39,401 bases of DNA from Lachnoclostridium sp. UBA3262 (GCA_002362575.1 DEUM01000003.1:1-39401), one strand, 5' to 3'; counted from the first letter of the stretch, positions 15,239 to 24,230 are shown. Numbers and translations are program-made. Notes: a model not told the origin generated them from the letters alone.

Positions 15239-16216
15239 TTGGAAAAGAAAAAGGGTTCTCTCCTCTCCTACCGCTCGGATATAAAAGTGGTGGATGCAAC
15301 GATACGTGATGGAGGTCTGGTAAATGATTTCCGTTTTCCGGACGGATTCGTTCAGAGTTTATACGAGGCCAATGTAAAGGCTGGCGTTGACTATATGGAA
15401 TTTGGCTATAAAGCCTCAAAAGATATTTTTGATGAAAAAGACTTTGGCCCATGGAAGTTCTGTGATGAGGATTCTATCCGAAACATTGTCGGTGACAACG
15501 ATACCGATATGAAAATTGCTGTTATGGCAGATGTCGGCCGCTGTGATTACAAAAAAGATATTATCAGCCGCTCGGACAGTGCAATTGATTTGGTACGTGT
15601 CGCTACTTATATTAACACAATTCCGGCAGCGATTCATATGGTAGAGCATTGCAAAAATATGGGCTATGAGACTACGATTAACATAATGGCGATTTCGAAT
15701 GCAAAAGAATCGGAGCTTGACGAGGCGCTTGAACTGATTGGGCAGAGCCCGGTGGACGGCATTTATCTTGTAGACAGCTATGGCTCCCTGTACATGGAGC
15801 AGATTGACGAGCTGGCAGACAAGTATCTTGCTATGGCCGACAAATACGATAAGTTTGTAGGCATCCATGCCCATAATAACCAGCAGCTTGCCTTTGCCAA
15901 TACGATTACTGCCCTTGTCCGGGGCGTCAGCTATCTCGACGCTACCGCAAACGGAATGGGGCGGGGTGCAGGGAACTGCGCAAGCGAGCAGCTCCTTGGA
16001 TTTTTGAAAAACCCGAAATACAATCTCATTCCGATTTTAAAATTTTTAGAAAACCATATCGAGCCTTTAAAGGCTTCCGGTGTCGAATGGGGTTATAACG
16101 TCCCCTATCTCCTGACCGGTCAGATGAACCAGCATCCCCGCTCTGCTATTGCGGCGTCCAAGGAGGGAAGGACAGACTTTCTGAACTTTCTGTTAGAATT
16201 AAACGATAGAGACTAG
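15239..16216 (+). CDS. DRE-TIM aldolase-superfamily protein (HMGL-like)
   Basis: 325 residues starting at TTG 15239, which has AAGGAGG eight bases upstream. An ATG at 15203 in the same frame has no such site and would place the ribosome binding site inside the gene. The N terminus VVDATIRDGGLVNDF is the metal and substrate motif of the HMG-CoA lyase/isopropylmalate synthase/4-hydroxy-2-oxovalerate aldolase superfamily. GIHAHNNQQLAFAN holds the HxH metal ligands and DATANGMGRGAGN the glycine-rich C-terminal strand. Reaction is not determined: the gene lacks the leucine-regulatory domain of LeuA and is not in a degradation cluster. It stands alone, divergent from purM, and ends at the terminator at 16222-16276. 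Confidence 0.85.
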   Translation: MEKKKGSLLSYRSDIKVVDATIRDGGLVNDFRFPDGFVQSLYEANVKAGVDYMEFGYKASKDIFDEKDFGPWKFCDEDSIRNIVGDNDTDMKIAVMADVGRCDYKKDIISRSDSAIDLVRVATYINTIPAAIHMVEHCKNMGYETTINIMAISNAKESELDEALELIGQSPVDGIYLVDSYGSLYMEQIDELADKYLAMADKYDKFVGIHAHNNQQLAFANTITALVRGVSYLDATANGMGRGAGNCASEQLLGFLKNPKYNLIPILKFLENHIEPLKASGVEWGYNVPYLLTGQMNQHPRSAIAASKEGRTDFLNFLLELNDRD

Positions 16217-16221
16217 CATCT

Positions 16222-16276
16222 AAAAAACATCCGCCTGCCAATAGGAAAAACAATCCTATCCGCTGGCGGATGTTTT
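16222..16276. terminator. Bidirectional rho-independent terminator
   Basis: A long hairpin: CATCCGCC (16228-16235) pairs with GGCGGATG (16265-16272), and an inner ATAGGA/TCCTAT pair closes a short loop. It is flanked by A6 on the left and TTTT on the right, so RNA from either strand ends in a U run. It serves the plus-strand aldolase-like gene and the minus-strand lipoprotein after cysS. Confidence 0.9.
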
Positions 16277-16303
16277 CAAATACGATTTCTTCAGAAATCC
16301 TCA

Positions 16304-16669
16304 TCATTTGGATTCCGCAATCATCTTTTCAAGATTCTCCTTTACTTCCTGTAGATTTTTTATAATCCCATCCAGCTCTTTCAACGAACGCTGTCCGTCT
16401 TCCTCAGTCGTATCATTGATTTCACTCTTTACCTGTGTTGACAATTCAGTCAACTGCCCCTTCATCTCCGTAAATTCCTTCTCTACCTTCAGGTTATTCT
16501 CCTGAACCAGTTTCTCGATATCTGAGTAGGTCTGTAACGCCTGATTCATTTTCCCATTTACTGCCTCTGCTGTTTCCTTTTTTATACCGTTTCCACAGCC
16601 CGTCAGTATACCGGCACACAAACAAATCAGAAAAATTGGCGCTGTCACTTTTTTCATCCATTTTTTCAC
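16304..16669 (-). CDS. Small coiled-coil lipoprotein
   Basis: 121 residues from GTG 16669, which has AGGAGG eight bases upstream, directly after the cysS stop. The frame is open to 16702, but that would overlap cysS and lose the ribosome binding site. The signal peptide (KKWMKKVTAPIFLICLCAGI) ends in lipobox LTGC, Cys24. The mature part is charged and helical (YSDIEKLVQENNLKVEKEF; LKELDGIIKNLQEVKENLEK), most likely a coiled coil. No family is recognised. It is the last gene of the ABC exporter-cysS series and is followed by a strong terminator. Confidence 0.78.
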   Translation of the reverse strand: MKKWMKKVTAPIFLICLCAGILTGCGNGIKKETAEAVNGKMNQALQTYSDIEKLVQENNLKVEKEFTEMKGQLTELSTQVKSEINDTTEEDGQRSLKELDGIIKNLQEVKENLEKMIAESK

Positions 16670-16686
16670 AGCTTCCGCCTCCTTCT

Positions 16687-18099
16687 TTATTCTACGCTCC
16701 ACAAAGTTCCCTCTCTCGTATCTTTCAGGACAATCCCCTTTTCTTTCAGTTCATCGCGAATTTCATCCGCTCTCGCAAAATTCTTCTCTTTCTTCGCCTG
16801 TTTTCTTTCCTCAATCATCTTTTCCACATACGCAGATAAATCCGTATCAACCTCACCAGCTTCCCATGCTTTTGTCAGTTGGAGAGAAAGTACCTCATCA
16901 AAGCGCGCCGTCAGCTGACGTTTTGACGCATCGCTGATATCTGCCTTCAGCATATCATACAAGACAGTAATGGCAGAGGATGTGTTGATATCGTTCGCCA
17001 AAGCCCCGGCAAACTTTTTCTCATACTCAGCAATGCTCTTTTCATCCACATCTCCGGTTTCACTTAAATTCTGAATTCGCTTTATTAACTTATTATATGT
17101 CGTAGCTACATTGTCTAGTGCCTCATAAGAGAATTCAAGCGGCTTACGGTAATGTGACAGCAGGCAGAACAGACGGTACACCATAGGGTTATAGCCCTTC
17201 TCCTCCAAAAGGGAGACGGTAAGAAACTCGCCCGCCGATTTGCTCATCTTCCCGCTCTTTGTGTTCAGATGGTTGACATGAAACCAGTAATTACACCACT
17301 TATGGCCTGTATAGGCTTCACTCTGTGCAATTTCATTCGTGTGGTGAGGGAAAATATTATCCACGCCGCCGCAGTGTATATCCATATACTCTCCCAGATG
17401 CTTCATGCTGATACAGGAACACTCAATATGCCAGCCCGGATAACCGACGCCCCACGGGCTGTCCCATTTCAATTCCTGATTGTCAAATTTTGACTTAGTA
17501 AACCAGAGTACGAAATCCGTTTTGTTTTTCTTGTTTTTGTCTTCATCCACATCCTCACGGACGCCGACCTGTAAATCTTCCTCATTCTGAGCAGACAATA
17601 CATAATAATTCTCTAGCTTGGAAGTGTCGAAATATACATTTTCGCCCGCCACATACGCATAGCCCTTTTCTAAGAGAACCTCTATCATATGTATAAATTC
17701 CGGTATACAGTTCGTCGCCGGCTCTACTACATCCGGTTTCTTAATGCAGAGCTTCCTGCAGTCATCCATGAAAGCATCGGTATAAAATTTTGCAATATCC
17801 ATTACACTCTTATGCTCTCTTTTTGCACCCTTTAACATCTTGTCCTCGCCAGTATCGCCATCGCTCGTCAGATGTCCCACATCGGTAATATTCATAACAC
17901 GCTTTACATCATAGCCCACAAAGCGTAAATACTTTTCCAGAACATCCTCCATAATGTAGCTGCGCAGATTTCCTATGTGGGCAAAATGATATACCGTCGG
18001 CCCACAGGTATACATCGCAACCTTACCTGCCTCGTTTGGAATAAATTCCTCTACCTGTTTACTCAGTGTATTGTATAAATACGTTGTTGTTTCAATCAT
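16687..18099 (-). CDS. cysS: Cysteinyl-tRNA synthetase
   Basis: 470 residues. Charges tRNA-Cys. The class I HIGH-type signature is FAHIGNLRSYI and the KMSKS loop is SGKMSKSAGEFL. Zinc ligands are visible in MYTCGPTVYH, HIECSCISMKHLG and the HHTNEIAQ segment. The C-terminal helical bundle ends in ARADEIRDELKEKGIVLKDT, as in the family. ATG at 18099 follows AGAGAGGG. The gap to the preceding DUF4340 gene is only 29 bases, so there is no T-box leader here; expression probably depends on upstream transcription. Confidence 0.97.
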   Translation of the reverse strand: MIETTTYLYNTLSKQVEEFIPNEAGKVAMYTCGPTVYHFAHIGNLRSYIMEDVLEKYLRFVGYDVKRVMNITDVGHLTSDGDTGEDKMLKGAKREHKSVMDIAKFYTDAFMDDCRKLCIKKPDVVEPATNCIPEFIHMIEVLLEKGYAYVAGENVYFDTSKLENYYVLSAQNEEDLQVGVREDVDEDKNKKNKTDFVLWFTKSKFDNQELKWDSPWGVGYPGWHIECSCISMKHLGEYMDIHCGGVDNIFPHHTNEIAQSEAYTGHKWCNYWFHVNHLNTKSGKMSKSAGEFLTVSLLEEKGYNPMVYRLFCLLSHYRKPLEFSYEALDNVATTYNKLIKRIQNLSETGDVDEKSIAEYEKKFAGALANDINTSSAITVLYDMLKADISDASKRQLTARFDEVLSLQLTKAWEAGEVDTDLSAYVEKMIEERKQAKKEKNFARADEIRDELKEKGIVLKDTREGTLWSVE

Positions 18100-18128
18100 A
18101 AAAACCCTCTCTTACTATATCCAATTTT

Positions 18129-19661
18129 TTACCTGCCGAATTTCTCAATCTGTTTAAATTTTGTTATCGCATCATCCACAGAACGTTTATCGACAAGGAA
18201 ATAATCCATCCCGTCTTTATCTACACGGTAAAAATTAGTGCCGTCATACGGAAGATACTTCACGGTCACATCCCGATATTCTCCATGGTAAACCATTGTC
18301 AATACCGGCTTTTTATCCTTTGGCTTTACAGATTCTTCTGCTTTTCCGGTAAACTCCAGCAAAAAGATGGAGGAATACGGTGTCAAGAAAGTCTGCTCCT
18401 CTGACTCCGGTACTACTTTGCCGTCCACCTTCCAGATATTATTATTCTTGCTGCCGCTCTCATTCTCTTTACCGTCATTCTTTGGCGTTCGGGTTATCTT
18501 CATCGTCTTATTTCCATAAGTGACATCATAACCTTTCAAATCCGTTGCCAGCGTAGCATACACACTTACATCCATGCTATCGTAGGCATCTATATTTATT
18601 ACATTCTTTACCACGTCGCCTGCCATCGTGTATACATTGTCGGAGCCTTTCAAACGGACATAATATTGGTCGTCTTTTTTTGCACCGACATATAACTGAA
18701 AGGTCTTATACTCGCGGTATTTCTCTGGAATCTTTTCAGCTTCTGACTGCTCTGTCTCTGCCCCGTCAGCCGCAGGCGTCGGTGTGGCAGTTTCTTTCGG
18801 TGTATAGCCGTCTTTTACATCAAAATATTTCACCGTAATAACGGATGCCGGTTCTCCCAGTCCGTACTGTTTCATATCCTTACAACCATATTCAACCAGC
18901 TCTTCAAAGGTTAGGGAATTAAAAAAGCTTAACTTTGAACTCCATCCCTTTATGCTGGCTGCCAATGGCTCTTTATATGGTTTTGTAATATTCCAGCCTG
19001 AATACGGAGAAATTCTCTCTTGTTTGTCTGCCGCTTTTGCCTCAAACTCTGTACCACCTTTTTTATCTACATGGATATAGGTCATATACTCCTCTTTGGG
19101 AGCAGGCAGTTTATCCTTCTCTATCAACACATTCCGGTTAATGTTAAAGGTAGAAAACAGTGTTTCATTCAGACAGTAAATTTTATCGCCGGAGGAGGCA
19201 AGACCATAATATCCACCCTCTACTGGTACTGCTATGCCTAATTCATAGCGGTATTCTTTCCCGTCTGCTGTCAGACGGATTGTCATAGCCGGTGTATCCA
19301 GCCCATACTCCGAAAGCTTGTCATTTTCTTTATCTAATGTCTTGGATGCCTTTACCGGATTCAGACACTGGAACAGGCCGCTTACGCTTTCATTATCAAG
19401 TGGGATTTTTTTATCCTCTGCAAACTGCCATTTACCATCATTCTTAACAAGCGAGAATGTTGTCTTACCGGATTTGCTGACCTCTATCTTTGTAACCGAT
19501 TCACTATCTATCTGGTCCACAATGATGGAATCGTCCTGTTTTGCTGTATCTCCTTCCTTTTCATTTCCACCTCTGGGAACAACAAGGTACAATACAATAC
19601 AGCCTGCAAGAAGAACACACAAACCAAGAATCGTAAACAGGTTCTTTTTCTTCTTAGACAT
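18129..19661 (-). CDS. DUF4340 domain protein of a Gld-type ABC system
   Basis: 510 residues. There is one N-terminal membrane segment (about residues 9-28, LFTILGLCVLLAGCIVLYLV). Its LAGC could be read as a lipobox but sits inside a longer hydrophobic stretch, so a signal anchor is more likely. The extracytoplasmic part has repeated beta units with the DUF4340 pattern (VTKIEVSKSG, FSLVKNDGKWQFAED, LSEYGLDTPAMTIRLTADGK, YELGIAVPVEGGYYGL), and the second half shows related units. A threonine/proline/glutamate-rich linker lies near residues 285-305. Its ATG overlaps the TGA of the GldG-like gene by one base (TGATG). It probably works with the exporter at the membrane; cargo unknown. Confidence 0.85.
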   Translation of the reverse strand: MSKKKKNLFTILGLCVLLAGCIVLYLVVPRGGNEKEGDTAKQDDSIIVDQIDSESVTKIEVSKSGKTTFSLVKNDGKWQFAEDKKIPLDNESVSGLFQCLNPVKASKTLDKENDKLSEYGLDTPAMTIRLTADGKEYRYELGIAVPVEGGYYGLASSGDKIYCLNETLFSTFNINRNVLIEKDKLPAPKEEYMTYIHVDKKGGTEFEAKAADKQERISPYSGWNITKPYKEPLAASIKGWSSKLSFFNSLTFEELVEYGCKDMKQYGLGEPASVITVKYFDVKDGYTPKETATPTPAADGAETEQSEAEKIPEKYREYKTFQLYVGAKKDDQYYVRLKGSDNVYTMAGDVVKNVINIDAYDSMDVSVYATLATDLKGYDVTYGNKTMKITRTPKNDGKENESGSKNNNIWKVDGKVVPESEEQTFLTPYSSIFLLEFTGKAEESVKPKDKKPVLTMVYHGEYRDVTVKYLPYDGTNFYRVDKDGMDYFLVDKRSVDDAITKFKQIEKFGR

Positions 19662-21100
19662 CAGCCTTTCCTCCTTCTATACCATATGATGAATCCGATA
19701 ATTAAGAGCACAAGCGGAAGGACAATGACTAGAGCTGCAATCCAGAATACCTGGTCGCCCTCCTGTATCTTAACGGACTGCTCATCCAGACTCCTCTTTG
19801 GAATCGCCAGCGTAGACGTCTCGCTTCCTGTCAGCCATGTAAGGGAATTCAGTATCATGGAGCGGTTTCCGTATTTGTTATCAGCGATAAACCCAGAACC
19901 CGCAAAGCTGTACGAGCCATAGACAACGAGCTTCGCTGCATGGCCGGGGCCAATTCTCTTTTCCGGATATTCGTCGGTCGCTGCCATAGCAACGCTGAAC
20001 GGTCCTGCTGTATCGCCGTCAATTTTATTCATAGAGGATGCCTTCTTATCCGTTCTGCTGAATGCGCTCTCGGATGTCTTTAACAACGGCTCCACCTTCA
20101 ACGTACTTCTCACCTTTGACTGGCTCGTCATACCTATCGTCAGCGGCGCACAGACCGAAACATTTGTCGCTTCCTTTGTAATATCATGGCTTTCCACCTC
20201 TGGAACGAGATAGGTCGGAAGCTCATCACTGACACATTTCTCACTGTCAAACACATAGCCGGCTACCGTATTAATTCCATAATCACTGAGCAGCTTTGTC
20301 AGATACGGCTGCTTGGAAGCCTCAACATTCATGAAAAACATCGCCTTGCCGCCATTTTTCATATAGGCGCTGAGTACATTATACTCTGCCTCAGTAATAT
20401 CATACTGCGCACCGTTTATGAGTAAAATATTACAATCATCCGGCACCTTCTTTTGGGACGCCGTATCCAGACTTGCCGTTTCCATATTACTCTTATGCAG
20501 AATGTCAGTAAAGGAACCGTCTAACTCCTGCTCGCCATGTCCCGAGGTAATATATACCTTCTTCGTCTCTGTCGACGTCACACTCTGAATCGCCGCTGTC
20601 AGCTGTCCCTCGGCATCCAGTGTATTCGTCTGGCTGTAAGTCGAATAATCCACGTCCTGAATAACCATATCCGAACTCTTTACATGTTTGGATTTGTTTT
20701 TCTTTTCATTGACAACGATGACGTCATTATCTGTAATTTCATCCTCTGTATATGTCTTGGCAAAGTTCGGGTAGATAACCGGATCCTTTCTCTCTACCGA
20801 AATATGCCCCAGCTTATCATACTGGTCAATTACCTTTTCAATCTGAACAGCCTCTTTGCCATCCTGACACATATAATACAAGGTAATGTCATCGGACAAT
20901 CCTTCTGCAAGTTTTTTTGTATCTTCTGTCAATGTAAATATTTTATCACTGCTCAAATCTACCGTCAAATTCATTTTTCCAACAATCATATTAAGTACGA
21001 CTACCACAACGATGACGATAACCATCGTCAATGTCTGGAATCCACCCATTTTAAATTTCCGGTTGGAAAATGATTTTTTGATATCATTTCCTTTTTTCAT
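19661..21100 (-). CDS. GldG-like auxiliary protein of an ABC transporter
   Basis: 479 residues from ATG 21100 (MKKGNDIKKS), with GGAGG five bases upstream. An ATG at 21112 overlaps that site and is less likely. The protein has one N-terminal membrane segment (residues about 22-40, rich in Val), a large outside domain and a C-terminal segment (WIAALVIVLPLVLLIIGFII) followed by RRRKG. The outside part contains the family features KIFTLTEDTKKLAEGL, VYITSGHGEQELDGS and LINGAQYDITEAEYNVLSAY, as in GldG/PF09822 proteins. In Bacteroidetes these occur in gliding motility exporters; in Firmicutes the role is undefined. Located between permease and DUF4340 genes. Confidence 0.86.
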   Translation of the reverse strand: MKKGNDIKKSFSNRKFKMGGFQTLTMVIVIVVVVVLNMIVGKMNLTVDLSSDKIFTLTEDTKKLAEGLSDDITLYYMCQDGKEAVQIEKVIDQYDKLGHISVERKDPVIYPNFAKTYTEDEITDNDVIVVNEKKNKSKHVKSSDMVIQDVDYSTYSQTNTLDAEGQLTAAIQSVTSTETKKVYITSGHGEQELDGSFTDILHKSNMETASLDTASQKKVPDDCNILLINGAQYDITEAEYNVLSAYMKNGGKAMFFMNVEASKQPYLTKLLSDYGINTVAGYVFDSEKCVSDELPTYLVPEVESHDITKEATNVSVCAPLTIGMTSQSKVRSTLKVEPLLKTSESAFSRTDKKASSMNKIDGDTAGPFSVAMAATDEYPEKRIGPGHAAKLVVYGSYSFAGSGFIADNKYGNRSMILNSLTWLTGSETSTLAIPKRSLDEQSVKIQEGDQVFWIAALVIVLPLVLLIIGFIIWYRRRKG

Positions 21101-21146
21101 GAGAGCCTCCATTCCAAAGCGCCAGCATAGGGCGCACTAACAAATT

Positions 21147-22037
21147 TTAGTTATATCGTTTCTTTTTGATTCGCTGTATGGTAATAAACACAAACAGGAA
21201 GCACACACTGATATAATATACGAGCGCACTGACATCAAAAATGCCAAGCATAAAATTATCATATCGGTCGATAATGGATATACTGCTCAGAGTATTTCCA
21301 AGAAGACCGTCAAATTTTTCTGTAAAAAGAATATATAGAATAACAAGTGCCACCTCGGCAAATATACCAACCAGCGCCGACATCCATCCGTTATGAATCC
21401 AGAAGTTCAGCGCCAGACAGATAACGATAATCAACACGGCAAGGAACCAGAAAATAAACAGATGGTCTGAAGGAAGCATCTCTGCCAGACTGGACATCAA
21501 ATAAGTAAAAATCATAATAACGCCCGACGCAACTGCCGCAATCACCTGACTGTCCGTCAGTGAGGAAATAAAGAGTCCAATCGCAATGTATGCCGCCCCC
21601 AGCAGAAAGAAACCGAGCGTACTGCCATATGCAATCGCAAAATCCACACTCTCTCCCCCGGTTGCCACTTTATTTACCAGACCGTTCAGAATCAGCGGAT
21701 AGACACTGACAATCAGCATTGCCAGCCCAAACAAGGTGACAAGAGCCAGATATTTTCCAATCACCAGCTTTCCGATGGATACCGGAGATGTATACAACAA
21801 CTGGTCGGTCTTCTGCCGGTTTTCTTCTGCAATGATTCTCATTGTGAGTACCGGAACTAACAATAGTACAAAGAAAAATTCAATTCCCTGATATACATAG
21901 GAGAAATTCGTTACTCCGTTGAGCAGATTATATACCATAAAATATAATCCTGTCAGAACAAGGAAAAATCCTATAAATACCCATCCTATCATGGAGGTAA
22001 AGTAGGAGCGCAGCTCCTTTTTATAAACTGCCAGCAT
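21147..22037 (-). CDS. ABC-2 type permease, GldF-like
   Basis: 296 residues from ATG 22037 (MLAVYKKELRSYF), with AAGGAGG nine bases upstream. Because the ATPase gene stops at 22021 the two genes overlap by 17 bases, a sign of coupling. Six or more membrane helices are visible (WVFIGFFLVLTGLYFMVY, FFFVLLLVPVLTMRI, LALVTLFGLAMLIVSVYPL, LGFFLLGAAYIAIGLFISS and two C-terminal ones). The motif RIIAEENRQKTDQLLYTSPVS is shared by ABC-2 permeases of the NosY/GldF type. It pairs with the upstream ATPase and downstream GldG-like protein. Confidence 0.9.
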   Translation of the reverse strand: MLAVYKKELRSYFTSMIGWVFIGFFLVLTGLYFMVYNLLNGVTNFSYVYQGIEFFFVLLLVPVLTMRIIAEENRQKTDQLLYTSPVSIGKLVIGKYLALVTLFGLAMLIVSVYPLILNGLVNKVATGGESVDFAIAYGSTLGFFLLGAAYIAIGLFISSLTDSQVIAAVASGVIMIFTYLMSSLAEMLPSDHLFIFWFLAVLIIVICLALNFWIHNGWMSALVGIFAEVALVILYILFTEKFDGLLGNTLSSISIIDRYDNFMLGIFDVSALVYYISVCFLFVFITIQRIKKKRYN

Positions 22038-23043
22038 CTGTTTCTTCCTCCTTTTCACTTTCTGTTTCTTTTTTCTTTGGCTTTTCCTTTTTCCCGCCAA
22101 ACTGACGTGTTCCATTCCCAGTCAGCCGGATAAACGCCTCCTCAAGCGTAGGCTCTTTGCTGTTCATTTCGATAATCGCACATCTTGCCTCCGCCATCGC
22201 ATAAAATACGGCCTCGCGGACGTCATATTCAATCCGGCTGGTTATCTCAGCCTGATAAATCTCCTCCTCGTCGGTATTTAAAATTTTGTAGTTTTCAATA
22301 TGTTCCAGTCCCTCAATCACACTCCGAATGAGTTCTTTATTACCCTTTATTTTCAAAATCAGGTCGTTCGTCTGCTCAAGGTGTTTCGAAATCTCCTCCG
22401 GTTTGTCCGAAACGACCAGCCGTCCTTCATTGATAATCAATATCTGATTGCAGACTGCACTGACCTCCTGCATGATATGGGAGCTGAGAAGAATCGTATG
22501 TTTTTTGCTCAATTCCCGGATAAGGTCACGGATTTCAAGAATCTGCTTCGGATCCAGTCCTACCGTCGGTTCATCCAAAATAAGTATTTCCGGCTCTCCA
22601 ATCAAAGCCCCTGCCAGACCGACACGCTGTTTATATCCCTTCGACAAATGCTTTATCAGCCGTTCTGATACATCCGTAATTTTTGTCAGGCGCATAACCT
22701 TAGACATCGTTCTTTCTTTCGCTGCCTTCTTTACCTTTTTCAAATCGCAGACAAAGCTCAAATACTCCCGCACAAGCATATCGGGATATAATGGCGGCTG
22801 CTCCGGCAGATACCCGATACTCTCCTTTACCTTTTCCGGTTCATCATAAATATCATAGCCGTTTACCCGGACAGAACCTTCTGTCGCTGAAATATAGCCC
22901 GTAATCATATTCATGGTAGTGGATTTGCCGGCTCCGTTCGGCCCCAGAAACCCTACAATCTGTCCCTTTTCTACCGTAAAGCTCAAATTGTCAACAACAT
23001 TCCGGTTTCCATAGCGTTTTACCAGATTTTTTACTTCTATCAA
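22021..23043 (-). CDS. ABC transporter ATP-binding protein, GldA-like
   Basis: 340 residues. Walker A is GPNGAGKST from residue 34, the ABC signature is LSKGYKQRVGLAGAL and Walker B is ILILDEPTVGLDP, followed by HTILLSSHIMQEV. A C-terminal domain of about 110 residues ends in a Lys/Glu-rich tail (KKEKPKKKETESEKEEE). The start is TTG at 23041-23043 with AGGAGG seven bases upstream; the nearby ATG is out of frame and stops at once. It is the first gene of the exporter operon, and its promoter region at 23086-23114 contains two inverted repeats. Confidence 0.93.
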   Translation of the reverse strand: MIEVKNLVKRYGNRNVVDNLSFTVEKGQIVGFLGPNGAGKSTTMNMITGYISATEGSVRVNGYDIYDEPEKVKESIGYLPEQPPLYPDMLVREYLSFVCDLKKVKKAAKERTMSKVMRLTKITDVSERLIKHLSKGYKQRVGLAGALIGEPEILILDEPTVGLDPKQILEIRDLIRELSKKHTILLSSHIMQEVSAVCNQILIINEGRLVVSDKPEEISKHLEQTNDLILKIKGNKELIRSVIEGLEHIENYKILNTDEEEIYQAEITSRIEYDVREAVFYAMAEARCAIIEMNSKEPTLEEAFIRLTGNGTRQFGGKKEKPKKKETESEKEEETDAGSL

Positions 23044-23054
23044 AACATGACCTC

Positions 23055-23114
23055 CTAGTGTAATAATTTAGTCAATTTATCGCCGTATATACTATACACT
23101 AGTATTGTTACCAA
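23055..23114 (-). promoter_or_regulatory. Promoter and candidate operator of the exporter operon
   Basis: The minus strand shows TTGGTA (23109-23114), 17 bases, then TATATA (23086-23091). The -10 lies within the near-palindrome GTATATACTATAC (23085-23097). A second inverted repeat, CTAGTGTA (23055-23062) and TACACTAG (23095-23102), brackets the start region. Such symmetry suggests binding of a dimeric regulator, but none is encoded in the window. Confidence 0.5.
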
Positions 23115-23132
23115 AGTGTGAACGTCCGGCAA

Positions 23133-23161
23133 TTGACACAAAACAAAAAAAGGGGTAGAAT
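23133..23161 (+). promoter_or_regulatory. Promoter of the DAHP synthase gene
   Basis: TTGACA (23133-23138), 17-base spacer, TAGAAT (23156-23161): close to consensus sigma-A. The leader to the ATG at 23202 is about 34 bases, with no attenuator or T-box visible. Confidence 0.85.
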
Positions 23162-23201
23162 AAGGCGTGGAAAAAAGAATGAAAAGAAATGGAGCATTGA
23201 G

Positions 23202-24230
23202 ATGAGTATACATTATAAAAAAGAAATTATATCTCCGGAGGTCTTACAGGAATTATATCCACTGACTGAGGAACAGAAAAAGATGAAGGCAAAAAGAGAT
23301 GCCGAAGTAAAATCAATTATTACCGGCGAATCCGACAAGTTTCTTGTCATTATCGGTCCCTGCTCGGCAGACCATGAGGATTCCGTCTGTGAATATATCA
23401 CACGTCTGGCCAAAATTCAGGAAAAGGTAGCCGATAAGATTCTGATAGTTCCGAGAATATATACAAACAAACCGAGAACTACGGGTGAGGGATATATGGG
23501 AATTCTGCACCAGCCGGATCCGGAAAAAGCGCCTGACTTTATGGAGGGCCTGATTGCCATGCGGAAAATGCACCTGCGTGCCATTTCAGAAACCGGGCTT
23601 TTTGCCGCAGACGAAATGCTCTATCCGGAAAACTGGCCATATATCAGTGATATCCTCTCCTATGTCGCCGTCGGCGCACGTTCAGTAGAGGACCAGCAGC
23701 ACCGCCTGACCGTAAGCGGTATGGATATTCCTGCCGGCATGAAGAATCCGACCAGCGGTGACTTTTCCGTTATGCTGAATTCCTGTATCGCCGCACAGGC
23801 ACCGCATACGTTCCTGTACCGCGGCTATGAGGTAACGACCGACGGAAACCCTATGGCTCACACCATTCTCCGGGGCGCAGTCAATAAACACGGGCAGTCG
23901 ATTCCGAACTACCACTATGAAGATTTAGTCCGTTTACATGAGAAGTATTCTCTTTTAGATTTGCAAAATCCGGCGTGCATCGTAGACGCGAACCACTCCA
24001 ATTCTGGCAAGAAATATTACGAGCAGCCGCGTATTATTGATGAGGTTCTGCACAGCCGCACCGTATCTCCTGCTATCGCTGAGCTTGTCAAGGGCGTCAT
24101 GGTAGAGAGCTATCTCCTGCCGGGCTGTCAGAAGGTAAACGAACATGAATTTGGTAAATCCATTACCGATCCATGCCTTGGCTGGGAGGAGACAGAGCGT
24201 CTAATGGATAAGATTGCGAATCACTTATAA
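23202..24230 (+). CDS. aroF: DAHP synthase, AroF/AroG/AroH type
   Basis: 342 residues from ATG 23202 (MSIHYKKEII), with GGAG nine bases upstream; the open frame before it overlaps the promoter. Catalyses phosphoenolpyruvate plus erythrose 4-phosphate to DAHP, the first step of aromatic amino acid synthesis. Motifs are IGPCSADHED near residue 50, RIYTNKPRTTGEGYMG, GARSVEDQQHR, GMKNPTSGDF and IVDANHSNSGKKY, with metal ligands Cys (GPC), His, Glu and Asp in these segments. The symbol among aroF, aroG and aroH cannot be fixed by sequence reading, since these differ by feedback inhibitor. It is alone on the plus strand, with no other shikimate genes near. Confidence 0.95.
   Translation: MSIHYKKEIISPEVLQELYPLTEEQKKMKAKRDAEVKSIITGESDKFLVIIGPCSADHEDSVCEYITRLAKIQEKVADKILIVPRIYTNKPRTTGEGYMGILHQPDPEKAPDFMEGLIAMRKMHLRAISETGLFAADEMLYPENWPYISDILSYVAVGARSVEDQQHRLTVSGMDIPAGMKNPTSGDFSVMLNSCIAAQAPHTFLYRGYEVTTDGNPMAHTILRGAVNKHGQSIPNYHYEDLVRLHEKYSLLDLQNPACIVDANHSNSGKKYYEQPRIIDEVLHSRTVSPAIAELVKGVMVESYLLPGCQKVNEHEFGKSITDPCLGWEETERLMDKIANHL

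Noticed and set aside
18100..18128. T-box leader for cysS
   Set aside because: Only 29 bases separate cysS from the preceding gene, too short for any T-box structure.
20537..21073. Plus-strand 178-residue reading frame inside the GldG-like gene
   Set aside because: It lies entirely antisense to a well supported gene, lacks a ribosome binding site and reads as an unlikely Ile/Cys/His-rich protein.
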